DNA of 40,654 bases from Oscillospiraceae bacterium (lineage in GTDB: Bacteria; Bacillota; Clostridia; Oscillospirales; Oscillospiraceae), in NCBI GenBank assembly GCA_022795735.1, contig JAAWHG010000022.1:1-40654 (forward strand), in the 5' to 3' direction. Under the pieces are notes generated by a model. That model did no database searches and was not told the origin of the DNA. It saw only the letters and a program-made list of their open reading frames with translations. A program made the translations under genes and the position numbers. Shown in pieces: positions 1-7,800 of this stretch; position 1 is the first letter of the stretch, and every line of letters begins with the position of its first letter.

Positions 1-588
1 GGACGAAAGCGGGCAAGATATAACAGCAGCATGATGGACGCCAACCTTCTGCGGAAGGGCGAAGATTTCTCCGCGCTGCCGGAAACCTACGTTGTGTTCA
101 TCACCGAGCATGATGTGATTGGCCAGGGCAAACCGCTATACCATATCGGCAGGTATATCTTTGACACCAACGAGAGTTTTGACGATGGCTCGCATATTCT
201 GTATGTAAACGGTGCATACCGGGACGAGACGCCCATCGGGAAATTAATGCACGACTTTTCCTGCACCGACCCGGAAAACATGTATTATAACGAGCTGGCG
301 GAACGGGTCAGATTTTTCAAAGAGAGTAAGGAGGGAGTCGCAATTATGTGCAAGGTCATGGAAGATATGAGAAATGAATCCTTGAAAGAGGGCATGAAGC
401 GTGGCATGGAGCAAGGCATAAAGCAAGGCATGAAGCAAGGCATGAAACAGGGCATGGAACGTGGCGTGAAAGAAGGCCTAAAGGAGACAGCGCTCCGTAT
501 GTTACAGGCCAGGAAGTACACGCTGGAAGAAATCGCCGAAATCTCCGGGCTTTCTCTGGACGATATCAAGAAATTGCAAGCTGGATAG
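1..588 (+). CDS. Rpn family recombination-promoting nuclease / PD-(D/E)XK transposase, 3' part
   Basis: The reading frame is open to the left window edge, so the N-terminal nuclease part is missing and the ATG at 31 is internal. The visible part has the typical tail of Rpn/PD-(D/E)XK family transposases: a basic RARYNSSMMDANLL-like segment, LPETYVVFITEHDVIG, then Y-N-E-L-A-E-R-V-R-F. A run of eight four-residue G-M-K-Q type repeats follows, then a short C-terminal helix pair (EEIAEISGLSLDDIKKLQ). Family members are DNA nucleases linked to recombination and often occur in many copies per genome. A strong terminator follows at 618. The last 70 bases reappear in decayed form at 2311. Family assignment is secure; biological role is inferred from the family. 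Confidence 0.85.
   Translation, partial: GRKRARYNSSMMDANLLRKGEDFSALPETYVVFITEHDVIGQGKPLYHIGRYIFDTNESFDDGSHILYVNGAYRDETPIGKLMHDFSCTDPENMYYNELAERVRFFKESKEGVAIMCKVMEDMRNESLKEGMKRGMEQGIKQGMKQGMKQGMERGVKEGLKETALRMLQARKYTLEEIAEISGLSLDDIKKLQAG
391..486 (+). repeat. Eight tandem 12-nt coding repeats in the Rpn gene
   Basis: Eight consecutive 12-base units, each a variant of ggcatgaagcaa, encode G-M-K-Q, G-M-E-Q, G-I-K-Q, G-M-E-R and similar. The units are in frame, so slippage would change the tail by four residues without breaking the gene. This charged coiled segment is typical of Rpn-like proteins. Confidence 0.9.
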
Positions 589-617
589 CACGCACAAGCT
601 GCTATCCAAATTTGAAG

Positions 618-651
618 GCGGGAATCTGACCATCAGATTCCCGCTCTTTTT
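618..651 (+). terminator. Intrinsic terminator of the Rpn gene
   Basis: A perfect 12-bp stem (gcgggaatctga / tcagattcccgc) with a 3-base loop spans 618-644 and is followed by a T-rich tract, 30 bases after the Rpn stop codon. A closely related hairpin occurs at 2413. Confidence 0.9.
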
Positions 652-763
652 CTGTGCCTTGATTGTCTTCCATTATAGAATAAAATGATATCACTTAGCA
701 GTCAAGTGAGTGTATATTTTTGAAAGAAAAACCAATATCATAAACTTATTAAACAAGGATAAC

Positions 764-970
764 ATGGAGTTTCATGATATGGCTACCAATAAACGTGTTT
801 TTACATTGCGGCTTCCGGATGAAGTCTTCGATAAAATAGGTGCATTGGCTACAGAGGAACATCGCTCTATGACCAACTATATTGAGTTTGTTTTGATGAA
901 GCACCTGGATGAAACCGAGCGGATGTGTGGAGAAATCAAAAAAGAGGACAACGCAGAATGCTGCTTATGA
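764..970 (+). CDS. Small ribbon-helix-helix (Arc/CopG-like) protein
   Basis: This is a 68-residue protein. The core KRVFTLRLPDEVFDKI followed by two helices (ALATEEHRSMTNYIEFVLMKHLD) matches the ribbon-helix-helix DNA-binding fold found in Arc-type repressors and antitoxins. ATG 764 is chosen because AAGGAT at 755-760 stands at good distance; an in-frame GTG at 710 has no such site, and ATG 779 is a shorter alternative. The gene is richer in A+T than most neighbours, which suggests acquired DNA. It lies 54 bases ahead of the membrane sensor gene and may be cotranscribed with it. No toxin gene sits next to it, so an antitoxin role is not supported; a small regulator is more likely. Confidence 0.7.
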   Translation: MEFHDMATNKRVFTLRLPDEVFDKIGALATEEHRSMTNYIEFVLMKHLDETERMCGEIKKEDNAECCL

Positions 971-1024
971 CGGAACGAGCATCCTTATTACTACCAGCAA
1001 TACTCGGATTGGGGAGAAAAATTT

Positions 1025-2302
1025 ATGGTTAAGCCAATTATCCGTCTAATGCTCCTATGGCAAACAATCCCAATCGCCCTGTTGATGTTTGCGCCGTTGA
1101 CAGAGCCAAAATTGCGCCTAGGACGGCGGCACAGCAAACTCATATCCGCGTTATATTTTTTTCTCGGTTGTACCACGTTGATCATGCTGGGCGTCAGCGC
1201 GGACAGGCAGGGGAACATCCTGCTAGGTAACGTACAGCTTGTGGTGCTGCTTGCGGCCTATTTTTCCGGCTGGACCTGTGCCGTCCGTGCCCCCAACAGC
1301 CACAAATTCCTGATGCTGGCCGTCATGCTGCACTGCGCCGCCATTCTCAACGCCACCAGCGTTTCCTTCCTGTCTATATTTCTTGATGCAGACCGTCTGG
1401 CCAGCATCCGGACCGGCGGCGGAATCCTGCTTCTGCTGTGCTTGCTGGCGACAGTCTGGATATTGATTTGGTATTTTCTCCGGCGCGTTTTTCAGAAGCG
1501 CCTGCTCTTTTTGGAGGACCGGGAAGCCAGGCGGGGCCTTACTTATCTGTGCGTCTTATTTGTGCTGTTCTGCGCAACGGCATACGATCCTCTTTATCAA
1601 TTTCAGACAAGACCCCCGCTTGGTGTTATTTCTTTGGCGGCAACAAATATGGCCGCCTGTATGATCTTTTTTCGGGAGAGCGTCCAGGCAAAGAGTCAGA
1701 CGGAAGCCGCCTGTGACCTCGCGGTCCGGCAAATACAGTACCGGCAGCTCCGCCGGACAATGGGAGCGCTCAGCCACCTGCGCCGCGAGACACGCTGTTC
1801 CTCCCACCAGTACGACGCGGCTTATGCCCGCCTGGACAACCAGGAACGCAGCGGCGACCCCATTGTAGACAGCGTTCTGGAAAACTTTCTGTTTCAAGCC
1901 GCTGCGGAAGAAATGCCCATACAATGCAAAGTATCCGTGGATGGCAGGGCGGGCATGGACGGGATGGACCTGGCGGCCCTGTTGAACGCCTGTCTGGAAC
2001 ACGCAGCGGATACCCTGCGGACACTCCCGCCGGCGGAACAGCAGTTGTCCATTGTGATTTCCGCAAAAAGTGGGATACTGCTCATAAAGACCACAAACCG
2101 ATGTGACAGTCCAAATAGCGGCGGAAATTTTTTTATAGGAAATATGCCTCTCCTTTCCGAACGCGACGCGCAGGCCGACACGGGCCTCCAGCACATGGCC
2201 GCAATTGCGAAAAAGTACGGCGGCTTTGTGCAGTTCCATCGGAAGGACGGAAGCTTTGCCGTTCAGGTGTTCCTGTGTATGTTCTGGCCGCGTATTGCAT
2301 AG
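1025..2302 (+). CDS. AgrC-like membrane sensor protein with degenerate GHKL kinase region
   Basis: A 425-residue protein with about seven hydrophobic segments in residues 5-215, followed by a cytoplasmic region of about 200 residues. The C-terminal part aligns by eye to AgrC/GHKL kinases: a linker helix, then DPIVDSVLENFLFQAAAEE, an N-box-like MDLAALLNACLEHA, and DTGLQHMAAIAKKYGG in place of the usual GHGLGL-type lid. The RHD phosphoacceptor motif expected after the linker is not recognisable, and the N-box Asn position appears to be His. GGGGAG just upstream supports the start. No response regulator gene is adjacent. It could be an inactive sensor, a scaffold, or a kinase partner for a regulator encoded elsewhere. 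The gene is followed directly by a remnant of an Rpn gene tail. Confidence 0.6.
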   Translation: MVKPIIRLMLLWQTIPIALLMFAPLTEPKLRLGRRHSKLISALYFFLGCTTLIMLGVSADRQGNILLGNVQLVVLLAAYFSGWTCAVRAPNSHKFLMLAVMLHCAAILNATSVSFLSIFLDADRLASIRTGGGILLLLCLLATVWILIWYFLRRVFQKRLLFLEDREARRGLTYLCVLFVLFCATAYDPLYQFQTRPPLGVISLAATNMAACMIFFRESVQAKSQTEAACDLAVRQIQYRQLRRTMGALSHLRRETRCSSHQYDAAYARLDNQERSGDPIVDSVLENFLFQAAAEEMPIQCKVSVDGRAGMDGMDLAALLNACLEHAADTLRTLPPAEQQLSIVISAKSGILLIKTTNRCDSPNSGGNFFIGNMPLLSERDAQADTGLQHMAAIAKKYGGFVQFHRKDGSFAVQVFLCMFWPRIA

Positions 2303-2310
2303 ACTGGACC

Positions 2311-2380
2311 GTACACGTTGAACGAAATCGCCGGAATGCCCGGCCTTTCTCTGGATGAAGGCAAGAAATTGCGGGCCGGA
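2311..2380 (+). pseudogene. Decayed 3' end of an Rpn-family gene
   Basis: These 70 bases align without gaps to the last 70 coding bases of the Rpn gene (516-585), with 56 identities (80%) counted by eye. The frame would encode LNEIAGMPGLSLDEGKKLRAG beside LEEIAEISGLSLDDIKKLQAG in the intact gene. The stop codon is lost, and nothing Rpn-like precedes the segment because the sensor gene stop lies 9 bases upstream. The related terminator hairpin follows at 2413. Confidence 0.8.
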
Positions 2381-2412
2381 CCGCACATATCAATTACGCT
2401 GCCAGCGTTAAA

Positions 2413-2448
2413 GGCGGGAATCTGACAGACAGGTTCCCGCCTAATTTT
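2413..2448 (+). terminator. Terminator hairpin homologous to the Rpn terminator
   Basis: A 12-bp stem (ggcgggaatctg with caggttcccgcc, one G-U pair) and 5-base loop is followed by a weak T tract. The left arm matches the Rpn terminator at 618, so it probably came with the duplicated gene tail and now ends the sensor transcript. Confidence 0.8.
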
Positions 2449-2490
2449 CACCCGCCGCCATTTCGTAACAGATAATTCACAGGGATTCGA

Positions 2491-2519
2491 TTGAAACAGC
2501 GGCAAAACTGTGCTACAAT
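2491..2519 (+). promoter_or_regulatory. Sigma-A type promoter for the zinc-ribbon/parvulin gene
   Basis: TTGAAA at 2491-2496 and TACAAT at 2514-2519 are separated by 17 bases, with the start codon about 38 bases downstream. Confidence 0.75.
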
Positions 2520-2556
2520 GGACAAAACCTACGAAAGAAAGCGAGATGAACGCTAA

Positions 2557-4098
2557 ATGATCTGCAAGCAATGCGGCGCTGAGATCGAGGATGGGAGCGC
2601 GCTGTGCCCCCGGTGCGGAAAGCCCCCCGAGGAGGCGCCGGAAAGCCAGACCGCACCGGTAGAGGAGACCTCTGTCGAGGACATTCTCTCCCAGGCGTCG
2701 GAATGGATATCCGACCCGCCGGAGGAGGCGGCCCCCGCCGGGCCGGCGGAGCCGTTGCCGGACGCGGCGGAAAGACCCGCGCCGCCCAAGCGGAAAGAGC
2801 CCGTCTGGCTGTTCGCCGTTCTAGGCATTGTGGTTGTGGCGGCCGTGGCAGCGCTGATCTTCTGGCTATTCCAAGGCGGGAAAAAGGACCCCGGCGCGGA
2901 CCCGGACCTTCCGGCCTCCTCCGCCCCGGCGGAAGAGCAGACCCCCGGCGCGGATACGCCGCCGGACAGCCCGTCGGACCCCTCCTCCACCGGCGAAAAA
3001 TCCGACACCTACACCGTACCCAACGATGAAATCACCGCTGAAATGGCGTCCCGCGTCGCCGCCACCTGCGGCGTCCGGCAGCTCAGCAACACCGAGCTCT
3101 CCTATTATTATTGGAATCAGTTCTACAGTTGGGCCAACGCCTACGGCGACTACCTGAGCTACTTCCTCGACGTAAACACTCCCCTCTCCGAGCAGTCCTA
3201 TCCCGACGACCCGGAGCGGAGCTGGGAGTCCTTCCTCTTAGACGCCGCCCTCGAAACCTTCCATCAGACCATCGCCATCGTGGAAGCGGCGGAACAGGCC
3301 GGCTTCGCCATCGACTCTGAAAACGCCGACTACCTCGCGCTCCTTCCCGACACCCTGGCGGGCAACGCCGAGCGGCTCGGCATGGACAGCGCCGACGAAT
3401 TTCTCCAAGGCCTCTACGGCCCCTATGCCGACGTAGACAGCTACACCCAGTTTGTCCGCGACTCGCTGGTGTCCTACGGCTATCTCAACCAGTTGTTTGC
3501 CGCCATCGAGTACAGCCCGGAAGACATCGGCGCCTGGTTTGACGAAAACCAGGCCCGTTTCGAGGACATGGGCCTGCGCAAAGACGAGCCCAACATGGTC
3601 AACGTCCGTCATATTCTCATCAAGCCGTCGCCCACCGGGGAAAAGGAAGACGGGGAATCCGGCGACGCCGAGCTGACCGACCAGGACTGGGCGGCAGCCA
3701 AGCAGCGGGCCTCCGATCTGCTGGCCCAGTGGCAGTCCGGCGAGGCCACCGAGGACACATTCGCCCTTCTGGCCTCCGAAAACACCGAAGATCCCGGCTC
3801 CCAGGGCACCGGCGGCCTGTACGAAGGGGTCTATCCCGGGGAGATGGTCGCCGCCTTCAACGACTGGTGCTTCGAAGAGAACCGCCAGCCGGGGGATACC
3901 GGCATCGTCGAGACCGAGTACGGCTATCACATCATGTATTTCTCCGCCACCTTGGACCATGCCCACTGGTATGAGACAGCCGAGCAGGACTACCTGGCCA
4001 GCCGCCAGCAGGACATTCTGGACAGCCTGACGGCGGACCGCCCCATGCAGGCCAATTACGACAGCATTATCCTGATGGAATCCAACGCCATGCAATAA
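2557..4098 (+). CDS. Zinc-ribbon membrane-anchored parvulin-type peptidyl-prolyl isomerase (PrsA-like)
   Basis: A 513-residue protein. Residues 1-20 form a zinc ribbon with C3, C6, C17 and C20. A Pro/Glu-rich linker follows, then one membrane segment at about 83-105, an acidic low-complexity stretch, a SurA-like helical region (about 145-345), and a parvulin domain from about 347 that begins with VNVRHILIKP and ends with GYHIMYF. The layout predicts a cytoplasmic zinc ribbon and an extracytoplasmic foldase helping secreted proteins fold. A second protein with the same C-terminal parvulin segment lies at 38134-39501. The ribosome binding site is weak, and a four-codon ORF (ATG 2546, stop 2558-2560) overlaps the start codon. 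It is followed 36 bases later by the lipid kinase gene, probably in one transcript. Confidence 0.85.
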   Translation: MICKQCGAEIEDGSALCPRCGKPPEEAPESQTAPVEETSVEDILSQASEWISDPPEEAAPAGPAEPLPDAAERPAPPKRKEPVWLFAVLGIVVVAAVAALIFWLFQGGKKDPGADPDLPASSAPAEEQTPGADTPPDSPSDPSSTGEKSDTYTVPNDEITAEMASRVAATCGVRQLSNTELSYYYWNQFYSWANAYGDYLSYFLDVNTPLSEQSYPDDPERSWESFLLDAALETFHQTIAIVEAAEQAGFAIDSENADYLALLPDTLAGNAERLGMDSADEFLQGLYGPYADVDSYTQFVRDSLVSYGYLNQLFAAIEYSPEDIGAWFDENQARFEDMGLRKDEPNMVNVRHILIKPSPTGEKEDGESGDAELTDQDWAAAKQRASDLLAQWQSGEATEDTFALLASENTEDPGSQGTGGLYEGVYPGEMVAAFNDWCFEENRQPGDTGIVETEYGYHIMYFSATLDHAHWYETAEQDYLASRQQDILDSLTADRPMQANYDSIILMESNAMQ

Positions 4099-4134
4099 CC
4101 CCTTTTTGATCGAAGCCCAGAGGAGAGATGGCAT

Positions 4135-5052
4135 ATGAAACAGCGTATGTTATTTTTCGTCAATCCCAACGCCGGACACGCCGAAATCCGCGCTCACTTG
4201 ATGGATGTCCTCGACGTCTTCACCCGGGGCGGCTATGACGTGACGGTCCACCCCACCACCCGTCCCGGGGATCTGACCGAGCGAATCGCCGCCGAGGGGG
4301 ACCGGTACGACATCGTCACCGTCACCGGGGGCGACGGGACGGTCAACGAGGCGGTCGCCGGGCTGATGCGCCTGGACTGCCCGCCGCCGCTCGGCTATCT
4401 TCCCGGCGGGACGGTCAACGACGTGGCCGCCACCCTCCAGTTGCCCAAAAATCTCTTGGAGGCGGCCGCTGTGGTTGTCGGCGGCCGGGTGGCGCGCATT
4501 GATCTCGGGCAGTTTAACGGCCGCTGGTTCGCCTATGTGGCCGCCTTCGGCGCCTTCACCGACGTGCCCTACGCCACCGCCCAGAGCGACAAGCGGCTTT
4601 TGGGCCGGATGGCCTATCTGCTCCGCAGCGTCATGAGCCTGGGCGAGATTCGCCCCATTCCCATTCGGGCGGTGTCGGCAGAGCGGACGATTGAGGACAA
4701 CGTGATTCTGGGCCTGGTGGCCAGCACCACCAGCGTGGGCGGCTTCCGCGCCAAGCCCAACCTGGGGGTCTCCCTCGACGACGGCCTCAGCGAGGTGATC
4801 CTCGTTCGGGAGATTAAAACCATGGCCGACCTCAACGCCGCCGCGGCAGCCGTCCTGCGGCAGGATTTTAACGGCGAGTTTTTTCACAAATTCCAGACCG
4901 CCCACATTGAGTTTGAATTTGACGAAGAGGTTCCCTGGACGTTGGACGGCGAGTTTGGCGGCAGCGTCTGCCGGGCGGAAATCCGTAACCGGCAGCGCGC
5001 CCTGCGTATTATGATTCCCCCCGAGGCGGCCCTCCCCACCGGGACGGGGTGA
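4135..5052 (+). CDS. YegS/BmrU/DgkB-type diacylglycerol (lipid) kinase family protein
   Basis: A 305-residue protein of the DAGK catalytic family. NPNAGH at 10-15 and the nucleotide-binding GGDGT at 65-69 followed by VNEAV are both present, as is GGTVNDVA further on. These enzymes phosphorylate diacylglycerol or a related lipid at the cytoplasmic membrane face and recycle lipid head-group turnover products. AGGAGAG stands about 8 bases before ATG 4135. The length matches the family. The exact lipid substrate cannot be read from the sequence. Confidence 0.9.
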   Translation: MKQRMLFFVNPNAGHAEIRAHLMDVLDVFTRGGYDVTVHPTTRPGDLTERIAAEGDRYDIVTVTGGDGTVNEAVAGLMRLDCPPPLGYLPGGTVNDVAATLQLPKNLLEAAAVVVGGRVARIDLGQFNGRWFAYVAAFGAFTDVPYATAQSDKRLLGRMAYLLRSVMSLGEIRPIPIRAVSAERTIEDNVILGLVASTTSVGGFRAKPNLGVSLDDGLSEVILVREIKTMADLNAAAAAVLRQDFNGEFFHKFQTAHIEFEFDEEVPWTLDGEFGGSVCRAEIRNRQRALRIMIPPEAALPTGTG

Positions 5053-5077
5053 CGCCAATTTCTGATCGGATACCGGA

Positions 5078-5112
5078 GCTGCGGCGTGGAAAAAACGCCG
5101 CAGCCCCTTTTT
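5078..5112 (+). terminator. Intrinsic terminator after the lipid kinase gene
   Basis: A 10-bp perfect stem (gctgcggcgt / acgccgcagc) with a 7-base loop is followed by cccctttttccc. Confidence 0.9.
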
Positions 5113-5157
5113 CCCTCCCGGACGTGTGGAAAAGGCGGCGGCTTGCCGAAACCAGTC

Positions 5158-5186
5158 TTGCGTTCCGGCGGGATATATGTTAGACT
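5158..5186 (+). promoter_or_regulatory. Probable promoter of the hybrid kinase gene
   Basis: TTGCGT at 5158-5163 and TAGACT at 5181-5186 are separated by 17 bases. A start near 5193 would leave the ATG at 5202 almost leaderless, so it supports the downstream ATG 5232 as the true start. Confidence 0.5.
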
Positions 5187-5231
5187 GATATTTGGAGCAA
5201 TATGGAGAGAACAAGAAGGGAGAAGTATTCC

Positions 5232-7718
5232 ATGATAGAGGATACCACCGGAAACACGCAGCCCACCAATCTACAGCCATACAACCGGGCTCTGTTTCAG
5301 AACATGATGTCCTTTATGGATTTAGTATGGGAGATCAACGTCCTGACCGGTACGGCGGTGGTCCTGGAGGACCGGACCATGCCCGAGCTGAACGGCCGGG
5401 AATACGAATATGAGGAGCTCCTCCGTACATATCAAGACAGCGGCGTCTGGGAAAATGACAGCGTGCAGATTTTTGACGAGCTCATGCCCGCGCGAATGTG
5501 GGATCTGCGGCAGGAGACCGCACTGGAGTTCTACACCCGGCACGGCCTGAACCACGCCTACTACCGCATGGTCATGACCCCCTCCTTTTTGGAGGACGGG
5601 CAGCTTCGCTGCGTCTACATCTGCGCGCGTAACCTGGTGGGCGAGGCCAGCCGCGAGCTGCGGCACTCCAACGAGCAGCTCCGGCGGACCATCAGCCAGG
5701 AGGAGCAGTTCCGGCACGCCACCCTCTCCGGGGCCGTGATGGTCTTTGACGTCAACCTCACGCAGGACTTGATGGAGAGCGAGTTTTACGAAACGGCGGG
5801 CGGCAAATATTATCCCGTGCTTCAGATGTTGGGCCTGACCGCGCCCTGTTCCTTTGACGAGTTCTGCGCCCGCTGGTGTCAGGCAAAGGTGCCGGAGGAG
5901 TCCCAGGAAAGCTTTATGCAGACCTTCAGCCGTCACGATCTGCTGGACGCCTACGCCAGGGGAGAGCACCTCCTGGAAATTGAGTTTGACACCGCCATCG
6001 GGCGCGGCATTCCGGTGACCCTGCGCAACACCGCTATGCTGATGCGGGACCGGACCACCGGGGACATCCTGGCCCGGATAAGCAGCAAGGACGTCTCCGC
6101 CCAGCGCGCGGAGGAGTACCGTAAACGGGAGGCCCTGCGGCAGGCATACGAGTCGGCCAACGCCGCCAACGACGCCAAATCCTCCTTCCTCGCCCGCATG
6201 AGCCACGACATCCGCACCCCCATGAACGCCATCATTGGCATGACCGCCATCGCGCGGGCCCACCTGGAGGACCGGGAGCGGGTGACCGACTGCCTGAACA
6301 AGATCAACGTCTCCAGCAAGCACCTGCTCGGCCTCATCAACGAAGTGCTGGACATGAGCAAGATCGAGTCCGGAAAGGTCGAGACGGTGGAGGAGGACCT
6401 TGTCCTGCCCGAGCTGATCGACAGTCTGATTACCATGAGCAAGCCGCAGCTCACCGCCAAAAACCAAAAGCTGAACGTCACGGTTCACGGCCTGGTCCAC
6501 GAGCAGGTGATTGGCAGCAGCTCACGTATCCAGCAGGTCTTCATGAACCTGATGAGCAACGCCATCAAATACACCCACGACGGCGGCGTCATCTCCCTGA
6601 CCATTACAGAAAAGCAAACCGACCGGCCCCGTGTGGGCTGTTATGAATTCGTGTTCGAGGACAACGGGATCGGAATGGACAAAGCCTTCCTCCGGCACAT
6701 TTTCGAACCCTTCAGCCGCGCGTCCGACGGACAGGTGGAAAAGACCCAAGGCACCGGCCTGGGCATGGCCATCACCAAGAGCATCGTCCAGATGATGAAC
6801 GGCACCATTAACGTGGAAAGCACGCTGGGCAAGGGCACCAAATTCACCGTCACCATTTTCCTCAAGCTGCAAAACGAAGCGGACGACCCGACTGCCGGCA
6901 AGTTCACCGGACTGTCGGTGCTGGTAGCGGACGACGAGCCGGAGGCCCGTGAGGAAGCCCGCGAGGCGCTGACCGGCCTGGGCGTCCAGTGCGAATGCGT
7001 CTCGGACGGCGAGAGCGCGGTGGCGCGCATCCAGGCAAAGCAGGCCGGGGGCGAGGACTTGTACGCCGTCATTCTCAACTGGCACATGCCCGGGATGGAC
7101 GGCGTCGCTGCGGCGAGAGCCATCCGGGAAGTGGCCGGCAACGATCTGCCCATTGTCATCACCTCCGATTTTGACTGGTCCGACATTGAGCAGGAGGCCC
7201 GCGCGGCGGGGGCCAACGCCTTTCTGGCGAAGCCCTTCTTCCGCTCCCGTCTGGCCGCCCTGTTTGACAAGCTGCAAAACGGCGCGCCGGAGCCGGAGGA
7301 ATCTTCCGCCGCGCCGCTGACCGGCGAGGACTTCAGCGGCTTCCGGGTCATGCTGGTGGAAGACAACGAGCTCAACGCCGAGATCGCTATGGAGGTGCTC
7401 GGCATGACCGGCCTGGCGGTAGACCGGGCCTGCAACGGCCAGGAGGCGGTAGACCAGATGTCCCAGGTACCGGAAGGGTACTATAACCTGATTTTTATGG
7501 ATATCCAAATGCCGGTCATGAACGGGCTGGAGGCCGCCCGGGCCATCCGCGCCCTAAACCGGGCCGACGCCAATACGGTCCCCATCCTCGCCATGTCGGC
7601 AAACACCTTCGCCGACGACGTGGTGGCCTCCAAGGCCGCCGGCATGAACGGGCACATCGGCAAGCCCCTGGACTTCGATCATTTGGGCGAGGTCCTGCGG
7701 AAAAATCTCCGCCGGTGA
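5232..7718 (+). CDS. Hybrid sensor histidine kinase with two receiver domains
   Basis: An 828-residue cytoplasmic protein with no evident membrane segment. Two PAS-like regions occupy about 10-140 and 180-300. A HisKA domain with the phosphoacceptor in MSHDIRTPMNAI (His325) follows, then an ATPase domain with N box, DNGIGMD and GTGLGMAI, and two receiver domains (about 562-680 and 702-828). The second receiver is intact, with Asp757 in FMDIQMP, ILAMSAN and GKPLD. In the first receiver the phosphoacceptor position is Asn616 (VILNWHMPGMDG). ATG 5232 is preferred because AAGGGAG lies 9 bases upstream; ATG 5202 would add ten residues. Related proteins occur in gut Clostridia, but signal and target are not known from the sequence. 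The F420-ligase-like gene follows 82 bases later. Confidence 0.9.
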   Translation: MIEDTTGNTQPTNLQPYNRALFQNMMSFMDLVWEINVLTGTAVVLEDRTMPELNGREYEYEELLRTYQDSGVWENDSVQIFDELMPARMWDLRQETALEFYTRHGLNHAYYRMVMTPSFLEDGQLRCVYICARNLVGEASRELRHSNEQLRRTISQEEQFRHATLSGAVMVFDVNLTQDLMESEFYETAGGKYYPVLQMLGLTAPCSFDEFCARWCQAKVPEESQESFMQTFSRHDLLDAYARGEHLLEIEFDTAIGRGIPVTLRNTAMLMRDRTTGDILARISSKDVSAQRAEEYRKREALRQAYESANAANDAKSSFLARMSHDIRTPMNAIIGMTAIARAHLEDRERVTDCLNKINVSSKHLLGLINEVLDMSKIESGKVETVEEDLVLPELIDSLITMSKPQLTAKNQKLNVTVHGLVHEQVIGSSSRIQQVFMNLMSNAIKYTHDGGVISLTITEKQTDRPRVGCYEFVFEDNGIGMDKAFLRHIFEPFSRASDGQVEKTQGTGLGMAITKSIVQMMNGTINVESTLGKGTKFTVTIFLKLQNEADDPTAGKFTGLSVLVADDEPEAREEAREALTGLGVQCECVSDGESAVARIQAKQAGGEDLYAVILNWHMPGMDGVAAARAIREVAGNDLPIVITSDFDWSDIEQEARAAGANAFLAKPFFRSRLAALFDKLQNGAPEPEESSAAPLTGEDFSGFRVMLVEDNELNAEIAMEVLGMTGLAVDRACNGQEAVDQMSQVPEGYYNLIFMDIQMPVMNGLEAARAIRALNRADANTVPILAMSANTFADDVVASKAAGMNGHIGKPLDFDHLGEVLRKNLRR

Positions 7719-7800
7719 ACCGGATTTCCCCGACCGGTCAACCGCCTGTATCGCGGGCAGACCAGTTTCTATAAAAAAGCGCAAAGGAGCAAATGAAACT

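Noticed and set aside
285..569. Minus-strand frame with a striking MPCF repeat
   Set aside because: It is only the reverse of the 12-base G-M-K-Q repeats of the Rpn gene; no ribosome site or family match.
764..970. Toxin-antitoxin module with the RHH protein as antitoxin
   Set aside because: No small toxin-like gene (RelE, MazF, PIN) is next to it; the following gene is a membrane sensor.
4150..5280. Long minus-strand open frame over the lipid kinase gene
   Set aside because: It mirrors a GC-rich true gene with clear GGDGT motif; the reverse product has no recognisable domain.
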